A stretch of 64,000 bases of DNA from Sipunculus nudus (Eukaryota; Annelida; Sipuncula; Golfingiida; Sipunculidae), in assembly GCA_026874595.1 (NCBI GenBank), contig CM049311.1, positions 76,088,453 through 76,152,452 of the forward strand. The letters are read 5' to 3'. Shown one piece after another: positions 14,856-29,857 of this stretch. The position numbers were made by a program, and so were the translations under genes. The notes beneath the pieces were generated by a model. The model was not told the origin of the DNA, searched no databases, and saw nothing but the letters and a program-made list of their open reading frames with translations. Within the stretch, counting starts at the first letter, position 1, and every line of letters begins with the position of its first letter.

Positions 14856-17800
14856 ACAAGTATATCAATGGAAGGTTCCATAGCAGAACTATAATTACAC
14901 TAGCTTCATAATATGAATATCCTAGGTCTTATTATCATCACAGTTTTATTACCGGCCCTGATTTAGCAATAAAGTTCCCCATTATTCGTTTGTATTCAAA
15001 CATATCTCTTCTGGTTAGCGACTGTGGAATGACGGGGAGTACCTGTCTCAAATGTCATACTTAATAATTAAACATTGTCACAATTAATTAATAACTACTG
15101 TTTATATTGCACAAACGCATGAAAGCTTATACCCATAATTACACATTTCTACTTTTACTAGTCATTTCTTAATTATTATTTATTTATCACAAAACATTCA
15201 TGTGCATGTTATTTACCTCGGCACAGTTTTAATCAAACATTAAAATTCCCTACATCAGATATCTTCTCTACTTATAAACTTACTGCATTGTTGTATTTAG
15301 AAACCCCATTGCGTTGTTAGGACATGATATTTTACCCACAGTCCCTTAACATCAGAGTCGTTCCTTGATTTCACATAATATGTTTTATATTATTGTATTT
15401 TCTAACAGCTATTTACGATGCACTATGTAGACACCATATATCTTTGATTGTTTGACCATTAGTAATGTAAACGATCTAGCTTAAAAATATCGTGTGAGTA
15501 TACAACTCGAATGTCAAATTTATGGTATTCAAGGCCCCAAACAAATGTTAATGTTGCATTATATGTTTTTAACTGAAGCAGAGCCTCAATGGAACACAAC
15601 ACGTTCTTTAAGAGCTAATCTGTTGACATATATTGCCATGAATAAATATATAAACATGGTGTCTTACGTCATGGAGTGGGTAGGCGGTCTTGAATACACC
15701 ATCTCGAATCAAACGGTCAATACCTGTAATAAACATAAAAAATGAGTAATATTGATCATGAAAAAAGTTACTTCAATAAATGCACATGAGTGTTATATTT
15801 GTTTTCTACATAAAGTCATGGGGAATTTGAATATACGATGTTTTGAATGTTTTGGCAAATGAAGGGATACCAACCATTATTATTAACGAGACAATGTCAA
15901 ATTTTCTCCAGATCTCTTTGTCGGCTCTCCATATATCAGTAGATAAATAAGAAAATATTTATGATTTGTCTTAAATAGCTGTGACGTTTGGTTTCAGACC
16001 TACCACTGACCCCGGTTTAAGCCTATTAAAATACTGCAAAGATCAGAATATTAATGTAACATTAAGGACTCTATGTGTCCGACATATAATGTATTACAAA
16101 TGGACAACCACATGTCATCACTTTTTTTTCATTATTGTGATATCAGATACTCTCTCCATGTGGCCGACATATAATGTATTACAAATGGCCAACCACATAT
16201 CATTCATGTTTTTTTTTTTTTTTAATTATTATTATTGTTTCCTTTTAGGTTGTTCATTCTGCAGGTTTTCCAGCAAAATGATATGAGCGAAAACTGTTGG
16301 TAACGTTATAGAGTGACCCCTGATGGACCGTGCCGAAAGCACAGACTGGAAGTCGAAGACAACGCAGTGTACTTTTTGTTCAATATTTGCACAAAGTTTT
16401 CTTACCAAACAGTGTGGGGTAGTAGTGATCGTAACGGGTCCGCAGCAGGAGCTCGTACACACACATACTTCTCTGAGCATTGCTGAAGAAAGTGTCTTTG
16501 TCTTCAATCACAAACCTACAGAGTATTAAATGTAGATGATTAAGTGACATACAGAAACGAGCAATATTGTGGAAGATTTATACCTATCAGATAGGAAAGG
16601 TGGGGTCTGGCTTTGGTTCCATTATTTCTCATAGTGATGCTATCAAAGCACTTAGTTGACTGTTCTATTAGCATATCTTTGCTTTTTTGCCTATGTGTAA
16701 ACCGTATCGAGAAAATGTAGCAGGCGAGGTTTCAAATGAAAATGCATTTGAAAATTACGCATTGGTATCTTTATTTAAATTAAAATGCAGGACTACGAGA
16801 AACCTTTTTTACGCATTAACATTTTAATATATTGATGTGAACATTATATTTTATTATGTCAATCCAAATGCAGTTCAAAAGAATTATCTGAGAATAATAA
16901 CCAAAAAAATCTCATCAATCAGTAGTCATGCAAAACCTTTTTAAAGATAGACTCTACCATGACCACCATACATGGTTCAGCAGGTCCATTATTTAAAATT
17001 TCCATTAAATAATGTGGGGTTCAGATTCTATGGGTTCCAGCAAATATTCTGTCTTGCCAGATCCCACTGTTAGAGAGAGAGAGACAGAGAGAGACAGAGA
17101 GCAGAAGAGGAAAAGGAAGAAGAAAACATATTGACCCACTTCTTATTAATCCTTATCAAATCATAATCAAAAGGAATCTTTCATCTCAGACTAACAATAA
17201 ACCTACATTTTTAGGTTATGAACACGGAAGTCGGCAGTGAAAGTGTGTTTCTCTGGTGTCACGAGATTCGGATCAACAGCCATCGGGTGGCGACACCTGC
17301 AGGGGCAGTCGCAACACGTATCTTGCTTGAATTCTTCGTTTTCATATTCCTGTAAGTTTAATAATGCACAAATACAAGCACATAATTAATACAAATACCC
17401 TTATATTTTTCCAAACGTAAGACCTAACTGCTTCTTGTACCTGCTTTCTTGCCTCTAGAAGAACAATAATAACATCTTCATGAAACATTGTTTTATGACT
17501 ATATGAATAAAATATATATACCTCACAATAATGAAATAAAACTTTGATTGTTTAATGCTATGGTCGGTACTTCACGAATTATTTTCCTGCAATTACCTGA
17601 TTCAAAACAGATAAAATGAAATTTCGCATTGAACCTGAGCAAGAAAAGTCAAATGTAATGAAAATAAAAGAAAATCAGCAAATCCTCCTTTGTTGGTCAT
17701 ACGTTATCTCTTATCATCCGTGTCCATAGTCTTACATATTACTTATGTACATGAATACACAAAAATAAGTTCCACCATATAGAATTTACACCTGGCTAAG

Positions 17801-20800
17801 CCGTCCCAGCAGGTTAAATAAAACTTCTACCTACTAATAAGGGATCTGTTTACCCGAGATTGTTATTAAAACTACTGCAATACATTAGTGTTGTTAGATT
17901 TCATCCTATTATTTAATTACTTCACACTAAGGCTCTACGGCTTCAGATGAATTTACAATGACATGTTCTGTAAAGGGAATACCACTCACGGAGCCAGTGG
18001 TGGGTGGCGGCAAACTGGTTACCATTGCCATCTATCGGTCGCAAACTGTCTCAGTTCAAGTTCCTCTCTCTCGTTCTGTCTCTTTCTCTCGCTCATACAA
18101 ATATACACACTCACCATCACACACAAACCCGATAATGTGCGCCAGTGTTTTCCCTGTGTGAAGATTTCAGGAGATGTGTTTGGAGATATCTAGCACATAA
18201 ATCATTGCAAACACATAAACTTTATGTTAATTTTTGGAATTCGTCACCATCTAATTCATGCGGGAAACTTCGCTGTTGCCTCAAAGTGGCACCAGATGGC
18301 GCGGGTTACTTACTCGTTCGCCCTGTTGCGCAAAAACTGTGGCTCCTGTCAATCTTATACTTATAAAAGGAATTCAGTTCACGTTTGTTCGCAATGTTCT
18401 CTAAAACCGCGCTGTGTACAATATTGTGCCATACATCATTTTAAAGGTTATTATCCCCGCAGTGACATAGGCGATATGAAAATAAATAATGTTTTATATA
18501 CATATAATTTTGAGTGATTTTTCCGTTTTTTTACCGAGCACAGCCGAACTGCCTTCGGCAATCACCGGAATGCGTGCATCGTGGTCACTTAACCCCTAAC
18601 ACTAAGGACTATTGTTCATTTGAATAACGCTTGCTTTCAATGAGGGATTTGACCCACGTGCGTGATCAGTAAAAGAGAAAAACACATGTTTCTCGCTTTA
18701 TGAAATGGAGAGTTCAACCCAGGAGGTCCCAATTTCAGGAACAGGCGTTGGGTGGGGTGGGGCGGGGTGTAGCGTTATATTGACCCTCTGGCATTACGAC
18801 CAGATTACTAGCGCCAGAGTGTCAGGACATCTACGTCTGAGGATCGCATTATAAGGCCTTATGAAGATGCAAATATTTTCGTCATTTCTGACAACGCTTC
18901 ATGGGCTACAGTAGCCCTAGCACCCGTCCTCTCTTACGACGCTACGCTGCAGGGTCCTGGATACCGCCGCATTTAATGCCGCTAGGGCTACAGATACACT
19001 GTCAATCAACATAAACCAGACCATTCAATAGCATTTTTTGTGTACTTTCTAATAATACGAGATATGAGCGAGAAAAGTTCCAGTTTAACCCAGCACATTG
19101 GTAAACCCCTCGGCATGTTTGTTGAATTTATGACCGCATGAACACAAGCATGGCTCGCACGGGTTACAGGACGCAGGCGACACAGGAAATGACCCGTGTC
19201 CATGGAGACGGTGTTTCAGTTTAGGTTGCGAGCTCACATATATACTATTGTGTTTATTCACTATTCCAAGCATAATATTGAGATTATGGGCCGTTTTCCA
19301 CAATATGAATGCAACCAGATGCAAGACCACTGCGATACATTCCTCCATATTACTAGTATCACGACTCGAGTAGGCTTACCAGCCCAATTATTCGATTGAC
19401 TACTGAGTCGGGTTGTCACGCTTAGGTGGAGTGGTGTCTGGGGTTTCAGGCCTCAAAATTTGTCTGATACGATGAACAAAAAAAACATTGCGGCGGTTGA
19501 AAATGAATACGGACCCTCTGCATGGAGTCCCGTTGGGTCCGCTTCTGCTACTTACGAGGTATGCATATTTCTGTTTCTTTCTTCAGGAACAGTTTCCTTG
19601 CAACGTACATTTAATAAATCATTCATGTGTTCCTCACATCAACCTAATCTTTATACGTCCACCGATAGAATCCAGTCAAATATCATCGAAAACCTGAATG
19701 CCCCCGCGTCTCATTCCGGTTCGCAATGTCAACACCATCACTGGCCAGGTCATCAAGGTAAACATACCGGGGTATAAATTTCTTGCCACGAGGACAGAAC
19801 AACAAAATAAATGTTAAAAATATTGGAGCGACTGCAGGATCACTCACGCACTGTCTCCACCAGATTATGAGTTTATACGGACGGACGGTATGATGTTGAG
19901 GATTCATGTTATTTAAAAGTAAGTGGCAAAATTAAGATACAAGCAGCTGTACATAGAAACGTTTTCTGTTCACAGAAGTGTTGTGCCTCAGAGAGGTGCG
20001 TGTGTTATTCTGCAGTCGTGCCAAAATGTTTATACATATCTTAAGGAGATTGTTTCCCACTGAAAACCTATATTTTCTGTTAACTTTTAGAATAAAAAAA
20101 AAAGAGCCAACATTTCACATTTCAGTTAATAAATCTCCCCAACCCCGGTTATAAGCCCGGTATACCGGGTCTATCAGCTAGTATGGTATAAAAACAAATG
20201 AATGCGCGTTGTCTAGTCCCAGAAATGAAAACTGCTGTTCATAAAAATATAACGTGGTCCAGCCCATGCAGAAAGAATCGTTGCAAAGAAGAAATACCGT
20301 TGCCAAGGAACAAAACGAACCCATACTAGAACAAACAGTCAACACCAGTTTATACTTCTAGTTTTCCCTGAAATTTCAAATGTATTTGATAATTAAATAG
20401 TTACTGAATCTGACCCTGTAGGTAAACGTGTTGTTTTTGTTTACCCGAAAGCTCCTTAACGGCCTGTACTTTGCTGTAACTCTAAGAGTTCCAGGTGGAA
20501 ATCATCTGGAAGTGTTCCACCCAGAACAAATATATCCCTACTCTGAAAAAAAAAGTTCATGAGGGTATTTAAGTTTATATGCACCTCTTTTTTAAGAGAG
20601 CATATTTGAGCAACCGTAAGATAATAATCTTAATATACAAAAATATAAATTATACATTCTGCAACGGTAATGCCGTTATACTTACATTGTTTCATTTAGA
20701 GACGCCTTTCCTTTTATTATAACTACTGCCGCTTGTTTTCATTGATTAAATATATATAATATGTGTGTGTGTGTGTTTGGGTGTAAATATATTATTTACC

Positions 20801-23800
20801 GAGTTAAGATACCGCATGACCTTTTACCAACTCCCTGGGTTAGAATATCCGTATCTATGAATATATTATCCTAAAGGTAACATTAATAAACCCTCATGCC
20901 ATCACTCTGTGTGCCCAGTTTTATCGGATATTAATATTCATGCAATGAGAATGTATACCTCAGTCCCCGCGACATCCTGTAACATAAAAATAAAGGGGTG
21001 TAAAATTTAGTCAACCAAAAGTAGATAGTGGACTGATTATGAATGGGAATCTTGTGTCATATATCTCTTAATGTAGTTGTTGTCTAAAGACCAAAGTCTC
21101 GACATTCTAGAGGACAACGATTCACCGTTACATCACGATACAAAATCATATATCGTGTCTGTGCCATCAAGTGTCCCCGTATCGATACATTTACATGATT
21201 TATGGGAAGTATCGTCTTACAATTTGAAATTATCTCTCACCGCAATGTAGGACATATAAGGTGAAATGTCATTGGATAGAACAACTAAAACGGTGGCTTT
21301 TCTTTCAGTTTGAAGAATAGTTTTGAATTTATTTACCTTTGTGTATACAAGGAAAAATTCGCCTTGGAATCTAATTAACCATATGTTTCTTATATATCTT
21401 ATAAGTATTGTACCATGTAATTTAATCAGATAATCTTCTTAGTAATTTGACATCTTGATGCGATTTCGCCGAATTTTATTTCAAGTTCAGAGAAGAACAT
21501 TATGGTAATACAGTTTATAAGCCATTTTTGATCAGGAAGTTATCTCCACAGATACTGACGTGTGTCACATCGTTTTTTAATAGTACCACAGAACCATTTA
21601 TATAATATTTATTCCTGTGTTTGCTTCAAACTCCTGAGAACCATTTATAAACCCACGTGCCAACACATATGTGCGTGCTCATTAAAAAGGTAAAAGATTT
21701 TCATGCAGTAAAACTGTATACCTCTCCATGTACATGCTTCTCCTGAAAAATAAACATAAAAACACAAACTGTGATAATTAAAGGCCATGAGACATGATAC
21801 CTGAAAGCCATTTTGTAACATTTTTACCAAGGTCTCAAACTAACTTTAAAGTATGCACGCGATAGATCATCCAATGGCTTAATTATTTAAAATAGGGCGT
21901 ATTCAAGAAGAGCCCGGAACTCTAAATAAATAAAATCGTGGCATCAAGAAAATTATAGTACCTGATTTTTCTTTTGTTGATCAGGCAGGTGAGGAGGACC
22001 GGGGGGGGGGGACCTTTTTAACTGATTGATACAGAAAGATTTCAATGGTTGTTGGCAATGGTGTATTTTACCTGCCTATTATATTCACATAAGCATTTGC
22101 ATGAATAATTCTCACCAAATTTCGTAAGTACGTTTGAATGAGACAATCCTACTTGATTCATTACTTTCTCCAAATCCACCTAACGATAGAGTGGCGTATT
22201 AATCTCGTCGCAAACTGTGTGTTCAGTAGATTTTTGTTGTGTTATCAGTCAAACGAACAAACAAGGGGACATACAGGCATGAGTCAAAACATAACCTCCA
22301 TGATGGAGTTAATTACAGCAAATGCGTTAACTCATTTCACATACACGAATATGGCACGGAATGTATCTTTATACTGTTAACAATAATAATGATCACAATC
22401 TGGAATTGCACTAGGTTTGTGTGTGTTTCGAATTTTTTTATTAAAATTTAAGTTTGTATAGATTGAAAACGTCTGACTCTGCCAGCCTTCTAGGGCCAGT
22501 CGGTCACCTTTTATGTGTGGTAAACATTTGCTCCTTTAATGAGGAGGATGCGGGCGTAAGCATTACTACGTTCAAGCACTAGCTGTTCAAGCCCTGTTGT
22601 CTGTTACTGAAGCAGGGGCAGAAGACCTGGCATTCAGACCCAAAGAATTAAAAAAGGGTTTTGGTGTAAATTTTTTTATCTAAAACAGCCCAAACATCAC
22701 TAATTCAGCTAGCATCTTGTAATTCTCTACTTACTGATATTTTCGGAGAAACAGGTACATGGAAATTACATGATAATTATATTTAAAAAGCATCATAATA
22801 TTTCAAGATATCGCAATGAATTTGTTCATGCGAAAACGCTCGGATTTCTTGTTTTCGGGAAAACAAACCTGTAATTCTGTTCCTCCTATGTTTCTTACCT
22901 GGATCAAAAGCAGGTTCAATTCATATACAATAAACCCAGCATCAGCCATGCTGACCTCCAGATCATTAGAGTATTTACCACTGGATTCAAGTACATGTAA
23001 TTTGGCTGTCAACAAATTAACTATAAATGGACCTTTCCCACCACACTAGCGATACCTATATCGTACCTACCAATCCTCAAAAACTAACGCTAAGCATTCT
23101 AGTCCGCTCTTTTGGCAAATAAAAATCACATTTAGCCATTTTCATAATTATTAAATGAACGGAACCCATTTCCTTTTAAGAAATAGGTTTTTGTTGGAAC
23201 TTCTCAAAGGAGACATCTACCTATTTTCATTGTCAAACCCACAAATGTTTCGAACACAATAGACGAAAAAAAAATTATGGAATGCACATTTCCATGGAAT
23301 AAGAATTTATATATTGTTTTCATAACACAAAGGGGAAATCAAAGTTTTAAGCACATACAGAAGGGCCAGAAATCTTATTTGAAAATAAAAAGAAAGATAA
23401 TGTAAACCATACAGCAAAAATGACGTCATAAAATCAAAGTTTCCAAAATAATAATAATGAACTCTATTGGCTTTTTTAGGTTGATGATTTCTGATTTTCA
23501 AGACACAACAAGGAAAATCATAGTTAAAAACGCATAGAGCAGCGCTATAAAACCTATTTCGATTTCAAAGAAAGACAATGTAAATCGTGAAACAATAATG
23601 ACGTCATAAAGGCAAAGTTTCGAAGACAACTATACTGACCTCTATTGGCATTTTCAGGTTAATGATTTCTGCCATCCGACACAGCGTTTCCCATGGTGCG
23701 TGGATTTTCACAAAACACAGCGTCTACATAGAAAACGAAATTTTAACAGAAAATGACAAACGATGATTCACATATGAATTACTACTGACTGTAAGACCTG

Positions 23801-25399
23801 TTTATTTGTAATCGCTTATAATGAATAAAAGATTAATGAAATGAGATAAATACATTGTGCTAGACTAGGTTTAGAGATTAAAAGCCGTAACTTCCTTCAC
23901 TGTAGCTCTTGGAGTTTGCAATTACACAACATATACGCCGTTAAAACACACACACACACACACACAGGAAGACAAAGAACTCACTTCACGTTCTTCTGTT
24001 TCCAACTGCAGGCCTTCCTTTTTCAGGTTCTGCTGGAATATTTCACGTTTCTTCTTCTTGGCTTCGGCCTTCTCGTACACCAGAACGTAGTCTATTTTTC
24101 TCACGCCATCCCTCATGTATACAGTGTCCTTGTCCTCTTCGTTTTCCATGTTGACACTGGTGAATGTAGACTCCTCGGCTGGGGTGGGGTTACTGGCGTG
24201 ACCCTCCGTGGGGTAACCGTTACCTGTAGCTAGATGACCGTCCATAGAACCCTGGATAAGGATGGAATTATGCATAAATATTCGTTACTTAATAATGTTC
24301 CGCCATTGGCGTTAGATGTTTCTTATAATGAGCCCTGTTAACCGACGACACACCAACCGACCGGGCAGTTAGCTAGATGGAAAGAAGACGGACAGTGGCC
24401 TATCGCTACAGCTCAGATGACTTCGAGATCTCTAACTGTGTGCATGTATGTTTTATCAACAAACACCCATGAAACTTAACTCGATATCTGACACATCCCT
24501 GGCTACGTCGCACCCACTATAAGTTCATACCATCTATTCGATGTTCACAGGGGTCAAAAGCCGAACATTCAAAAGAAGAACAAACGACTTGAATTGCTCT
24601 GATTAGCTGTGGACTCGCTGCCTCATCAGTAATAAAAAAAGTTGCCACTGTTCAAGGAGTATGAAATGTTCTTATTTCTGGTGTAAATCTGTAATATCTT
24701 AGTGTAACACATTACACATTTAAAAGATACGTATATATGGATTTACCTATACACATCAATAAATAGCTTACCATGAGTCCGGTGCAAAAACATGTTTATC
24801 TTTCTGTGTATCTGTCCTTTTATTTAAAACAGCATGTTACATTATGCGAAGGCACTAATTGACTTATTGAATCTAAACGACCTTTTTAATCTATATTTGT
24901 TCTATATGAAAGTCTAAAGATATCCTGTGCCTGCATAAACATCTGCAGTAAAGTCACTATACGTGTTATAGTTGTGTACCAAATATCTCTGTTTTTCTTT
25001 TAGTGTAAACATTATAAACAATTTTCTATCAAGCAATCTTTATATTCAGTTTTTACAAATACACGATTATTACATATTGATAAATTTCATTCTACTTGAC
25101 GTCCATATGTCGACATTTATCTCATTTTATACAACCTTTCCATCCCCAGCATCTTCGCGCCCTCACGTTTTATCCACACATGGTTCAACGACAATATACG
25201 CCTATTGATAACATTTTAAGTTTTTTTTTTAAATATTTTGCAAAATCAAAACAGACCCATGGTAATGGACCCCTCTTTAACATTTTTGTACAAACATCAT
25301 ATGACGAAAGCAAATATGTGCCTGCATGTCGTTGTACTGCAACTGTTTATATTTTCAAGACACATCATATTGTATCACTGGATAACTATTTACACAGAT

Positions 25400-25448
<49 letters not shown>

Positions 25449-28400
25449 TGAATAGATTTATTTATGTATAAAATGTTTTAATGGTCAAATCGGGTTACAA
25501 GAGGAAGGGTAGAAACAAGATAATCTTCGGGTAACAGAGATAAAAGTCTAAAGGTGCACATATATATATACATATATTATATATAATATATAATATATAA
25601 TATATGTGTGTGTGTTACTTTTAATTTGTACCCCTTGCGCGTACACTGCAACAAAGGATCTTATTATTCATAGTATCTTATATGTCATACAATTATACCA
25701 CTTCTTGTATATAATATTTACTTTTTGTAATTGTCAAGGTACTCCCATCCACGTTTTCGCCCGAACCTTAGAGATCTTGCAATCTATCGACAGTCCTTGC
25801 TTGGATGTCATATATAAGCTGTATCGGATATGATTTGGCCGCTTATTGACGACCTAGCGTAAGAATAGGGGACAAAGACGCTAGAGGTCTGAAAAACTTA
25901 AATTCAGTCGATAAAAAATATTGACCACATTATAACCCTCGAGTTCAATTAACTTGGTCAAGTGGCAAAGACGGCCTGTCCATGTTGAGCAACATTTTAA
26001 ATATGTATTTGATCACAAAACACAGCAAAGCAATTTATCTGACGTTATTGACATATGGTCAGACTAGCTCATTTTTTATCCTGATTTTTCATATAGTTAT
26101 CTGTTGTAACGAATACTTCTTCCTTTGCAAATAACCAAAAAGTAATATATAATGGTGAGCATTCTGAGCCTATCATTAAAACCGTATGGTACATGCCTAT
26201 CCGGGTTAATAATGATCTTCACCTGCAACAACAGGTAACACAGGTTAAGCGACGCATTATACTATTTCATTCTGTTGTTTTCTTTAATTTTTTTTATTTG
26301 CTGAAAAGGAACAAAATGTCGGTATTTACGAGAATGATGATTCGGTAAGTCATATACTGAACAATATCACAAGATCTAAACTTTAACTACCTGAGAGAAA
26401 TTGCATACCTATTTATTACCAAAAACATTTTGCCCTAAAATCTAAGGAAAAGACCGTGTAACGTTCGGATTATTCAGGTATCGGTACCCGCAGGGAATAT
26501 ATTATCAATATATATATATATATATATATATATAATAAAATTAATATTAATTTTGGCATCATTCAACAGGATATATATCAATAGGTTATAAATTTTTTTT
26601 AAATTGTCCTTGATTTTCACATTTAGTTAGTCAATTTGGCGGCTTTTATACTGTGGTCTTACAGGTAAGAATCGTTTTACCACATCCGGTCAGTCACTGT
26701 AAACTGAATGAGGAAAAAAAACACTACAAAAAAAATTTTGCCCTAAAATCTAAGGAAAAGACCGTGTACCGTTATATTATTAGGTTATATAACATGTTTT
26801 GAAATGGTCCTTGGTTTTCACATTTAATGAACATGATAGTAAAGTATACATGAAATATCCAATGGACGCAAAATTACCTGTGGAATATTCAGATTTGTGA
26901 AGTATAAAGAAAAGACAGTGCAGGACACCACAAAACATGAGCCTGAATCAAAGAACCGAAAGAAACCGAAAAAAAAAACAGAAACTGGAAGCAAAAGAAG
27001 AGCAAACACAGAAACATAAAAAACGCACACCTGAAGCGATTGGAACATGAAGCTAATGAAAAACAAGAAGAGACACTATGAAAAAATATACATGGAAGGT
27101 CAGAAAGCAGGAACCAGAAACGAATATTAATATAGCCTTAGTTATATTTTCAATGAAAATGAAATCAGCAGAAACATACCCCTTTAATATAAAGATATTA
27201 ACACAGGAACCGACAGAATCTGTACATCATATCAACATGAAGTTATGCATAGCCGCAAATAAACAATGAAACACGGATGGACACGTGACATCGAATATTC
27301 ACTTACCCAAATTCTTGTGAATATTGCCTTATCCCGGGGTTTCACCTGTTTGTATTTCCAAAACGGCCATGAAACGTCCGACCAGTGTAACGCATGTAAA
27401 ATAACATTGACAGTACACACATGTACCAAGTACACAAAACGTAGTCATACAGCGCGGAGAAGAGCAATAAGAGGTGTGTAGCCACCAGAAACGCGCCGGC
27501 GCACATCAGTCACAAAAAGGCGAGAGAAAAGAGCCTATATGATATGCCAGTGATGAAGAGTATCCTTTCTGTGGAAGATGAATTAATTGTGGCGCACGAA
27601 GTCCAGTACAAGGATTTGTAGGTTTGTACTGCCTCCTCTCGCATAAGAAACACTGTTTTAGGGCGTGACCAATGTAAGTTTAGCTGTACTCAATATTTAG
27701 TTCGTCAAATGCCTTTTATTATTGTGACTATCCATGGCTGACGGCCTTTCTGTGGTAAAAACAGAATATATATTCAGGGAAACAAATGTGTGCTTATGCG
27801 CTTTATAACTCGGAGTATCGCTGTTCCAGACAGACAAACAAGAGATTTGTCGAATCAGATTGCACGAAAGAAAAATTGCTTATGTGATTAATGCCCTGCA
27901 CATTTCAGAGACCACAGAGGGTTTATTTAAAATTATGACCATGTTAGGCATGTCATAAGGTCACTTATATTTGGTCATTAGAGTTGACAAGTATAATTTA
28001 CAAGTAATTATGGAAACATCCTTGGACAATAAAAGCAATGAAAAAAAGAATGAAATACATAACAGGCCGTCACAAAGTTATACAAGTCCAATGAACTCGT
28101 ATAATTTACCTTGGTGACAGGTTTTTGTTGGTGTACATGGTATATGATATATTAAAACTGAGGAGGCTTTAGATATGTATATGCACGAAGTCAGCAGCTA
28201 AGTCACGTTCTTTCCCGTAACATGCAAAACATAATTAATTTACAGTGTGCAAATTCTGCCATATTAGAAGCCTCATAAACATTTAAACTTTTTGGTTCCG
28301 GGGAATGTCTTCGGATTGGTGGTACATTTATTTACGTTATCAAGTCATATTTACTGACAGAATAACAACAATGGCATTCAGCATAAATATCCTTTTAGTA

Positions 28401-29792
28401 TAGGAAATTGTACCACATATTCAAATTATGTTTTTTAGTATAACTTCCATAAGTGTATTTCAATTCACATGTTTCATATGTTTATGTGTATCTGTGTAAT
28501 GAACAACTCTATATTCATCAAACGTAAAGAACAAATATATAATATTTGGCTGTGGATAGGTATCTTATATTTTTTAAATAAATCATGACTTCAAAGATAT
28601 AATAAATCATTGTTTTCCTCATTATGTTTCTAATAAAATATAAGAATATTAATATTTATTATGTATATATTTATTTTGAGTATTATTAAAAAGTTAAAAA
28701 AGAATCTTTATACAATTCCGTCGCTTTAGTGACCATGGTGTGTGGCAATGAACAAATAAACTTTGCAAGCAGAAATTACACATTTGAAGGAGGAAAACCT
28801 AACAGTTTGAGCAAACCTTGTCAGGGATATTTCTTAAAAGCATTCCAAGCAAGTCCATGCATGTGCCAATGCATTGGATATACTCATCGCCATGTTTTAA
28901 CTAAATCATTTTATTTAGATTGATATGGTTTGATGAAAGCTCCAGAACCTATCCTGAGACGAGACAGCTTCTCGTTTTTGTTTTTCTGGATGGCTGTATA
29001 CATTGACATACTGATTGTTTTTTCATGCTACGTAGTTCCGTACGGCATCACGTCAATTTGTTCTCCATAGCTGAAGATGGAGTAACAGCAGCGACGGACT
29101 TTTTGAGTTAATACATATCCATTCCTCAAAAATGGCTACTTAAACCGCATTCATATCTCTTGCTACACCACAAGGTCGAGATAAATAATTATCCACATAT
29201 TTTCTTTCAGTGACATGTGGTAACAAGCAAAAAACGATCAGAAATTAAAGCCAAGAAGCTGAAATGGACCGGTAGGGAAAGATACCAGCACAGATTTACA
29301 GATTGGTCAAACAATAGTCAGAAACCGTTATTCGATAATATCTAAGACCTGAGTCGGATTCAGATATGAGATCAATATAACCAAGAACAAACATCTCTTA
29401 TACAGGACTCTGTTTTCCAACTGCCCTGTTCCACAGATCCTAACCAGTAATTTTCAATTTTCACTATAGGTGGCATCAGTGTGTTCTATTATGGGAGGAT
29501 TCTCCTGACGTCCTCGCCCCTCGTGGCCGTGGGAGACTGCAGGAAACCTACAACTACTCGTTGGAGAATAAACCAATAACTACAAGATATTATTACTGAC
29601 CTTAAACAATTAAAGAAAAATTCGAAAATAAATATTATTGTTTATTTTATGTTATGAATTTCAAACTAAAATAATTTATTCCTCAACCTAGGTCATCATA
29701 TTGACATCCATGAACCGTCACTACCTGATATAAAACATTAAGAAAGTGCTGATGCCTGATGGGTAATATATCCTATAAATCTTAAGCGTGAG

Positions 29793-29857
<65 letters not shown>

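Noticed and set aside
22803-23049. Overlapping open frames on both strands
   Set aside because: No splice sites in phase with exons 7 or 8 and no anoctamin similarity.
23922-23984. Extension of the exon 6 open frame beyond its donor
   Set aside because: It runs into a CA microsatellite; the gtgagt donor at 23984 is the real end.
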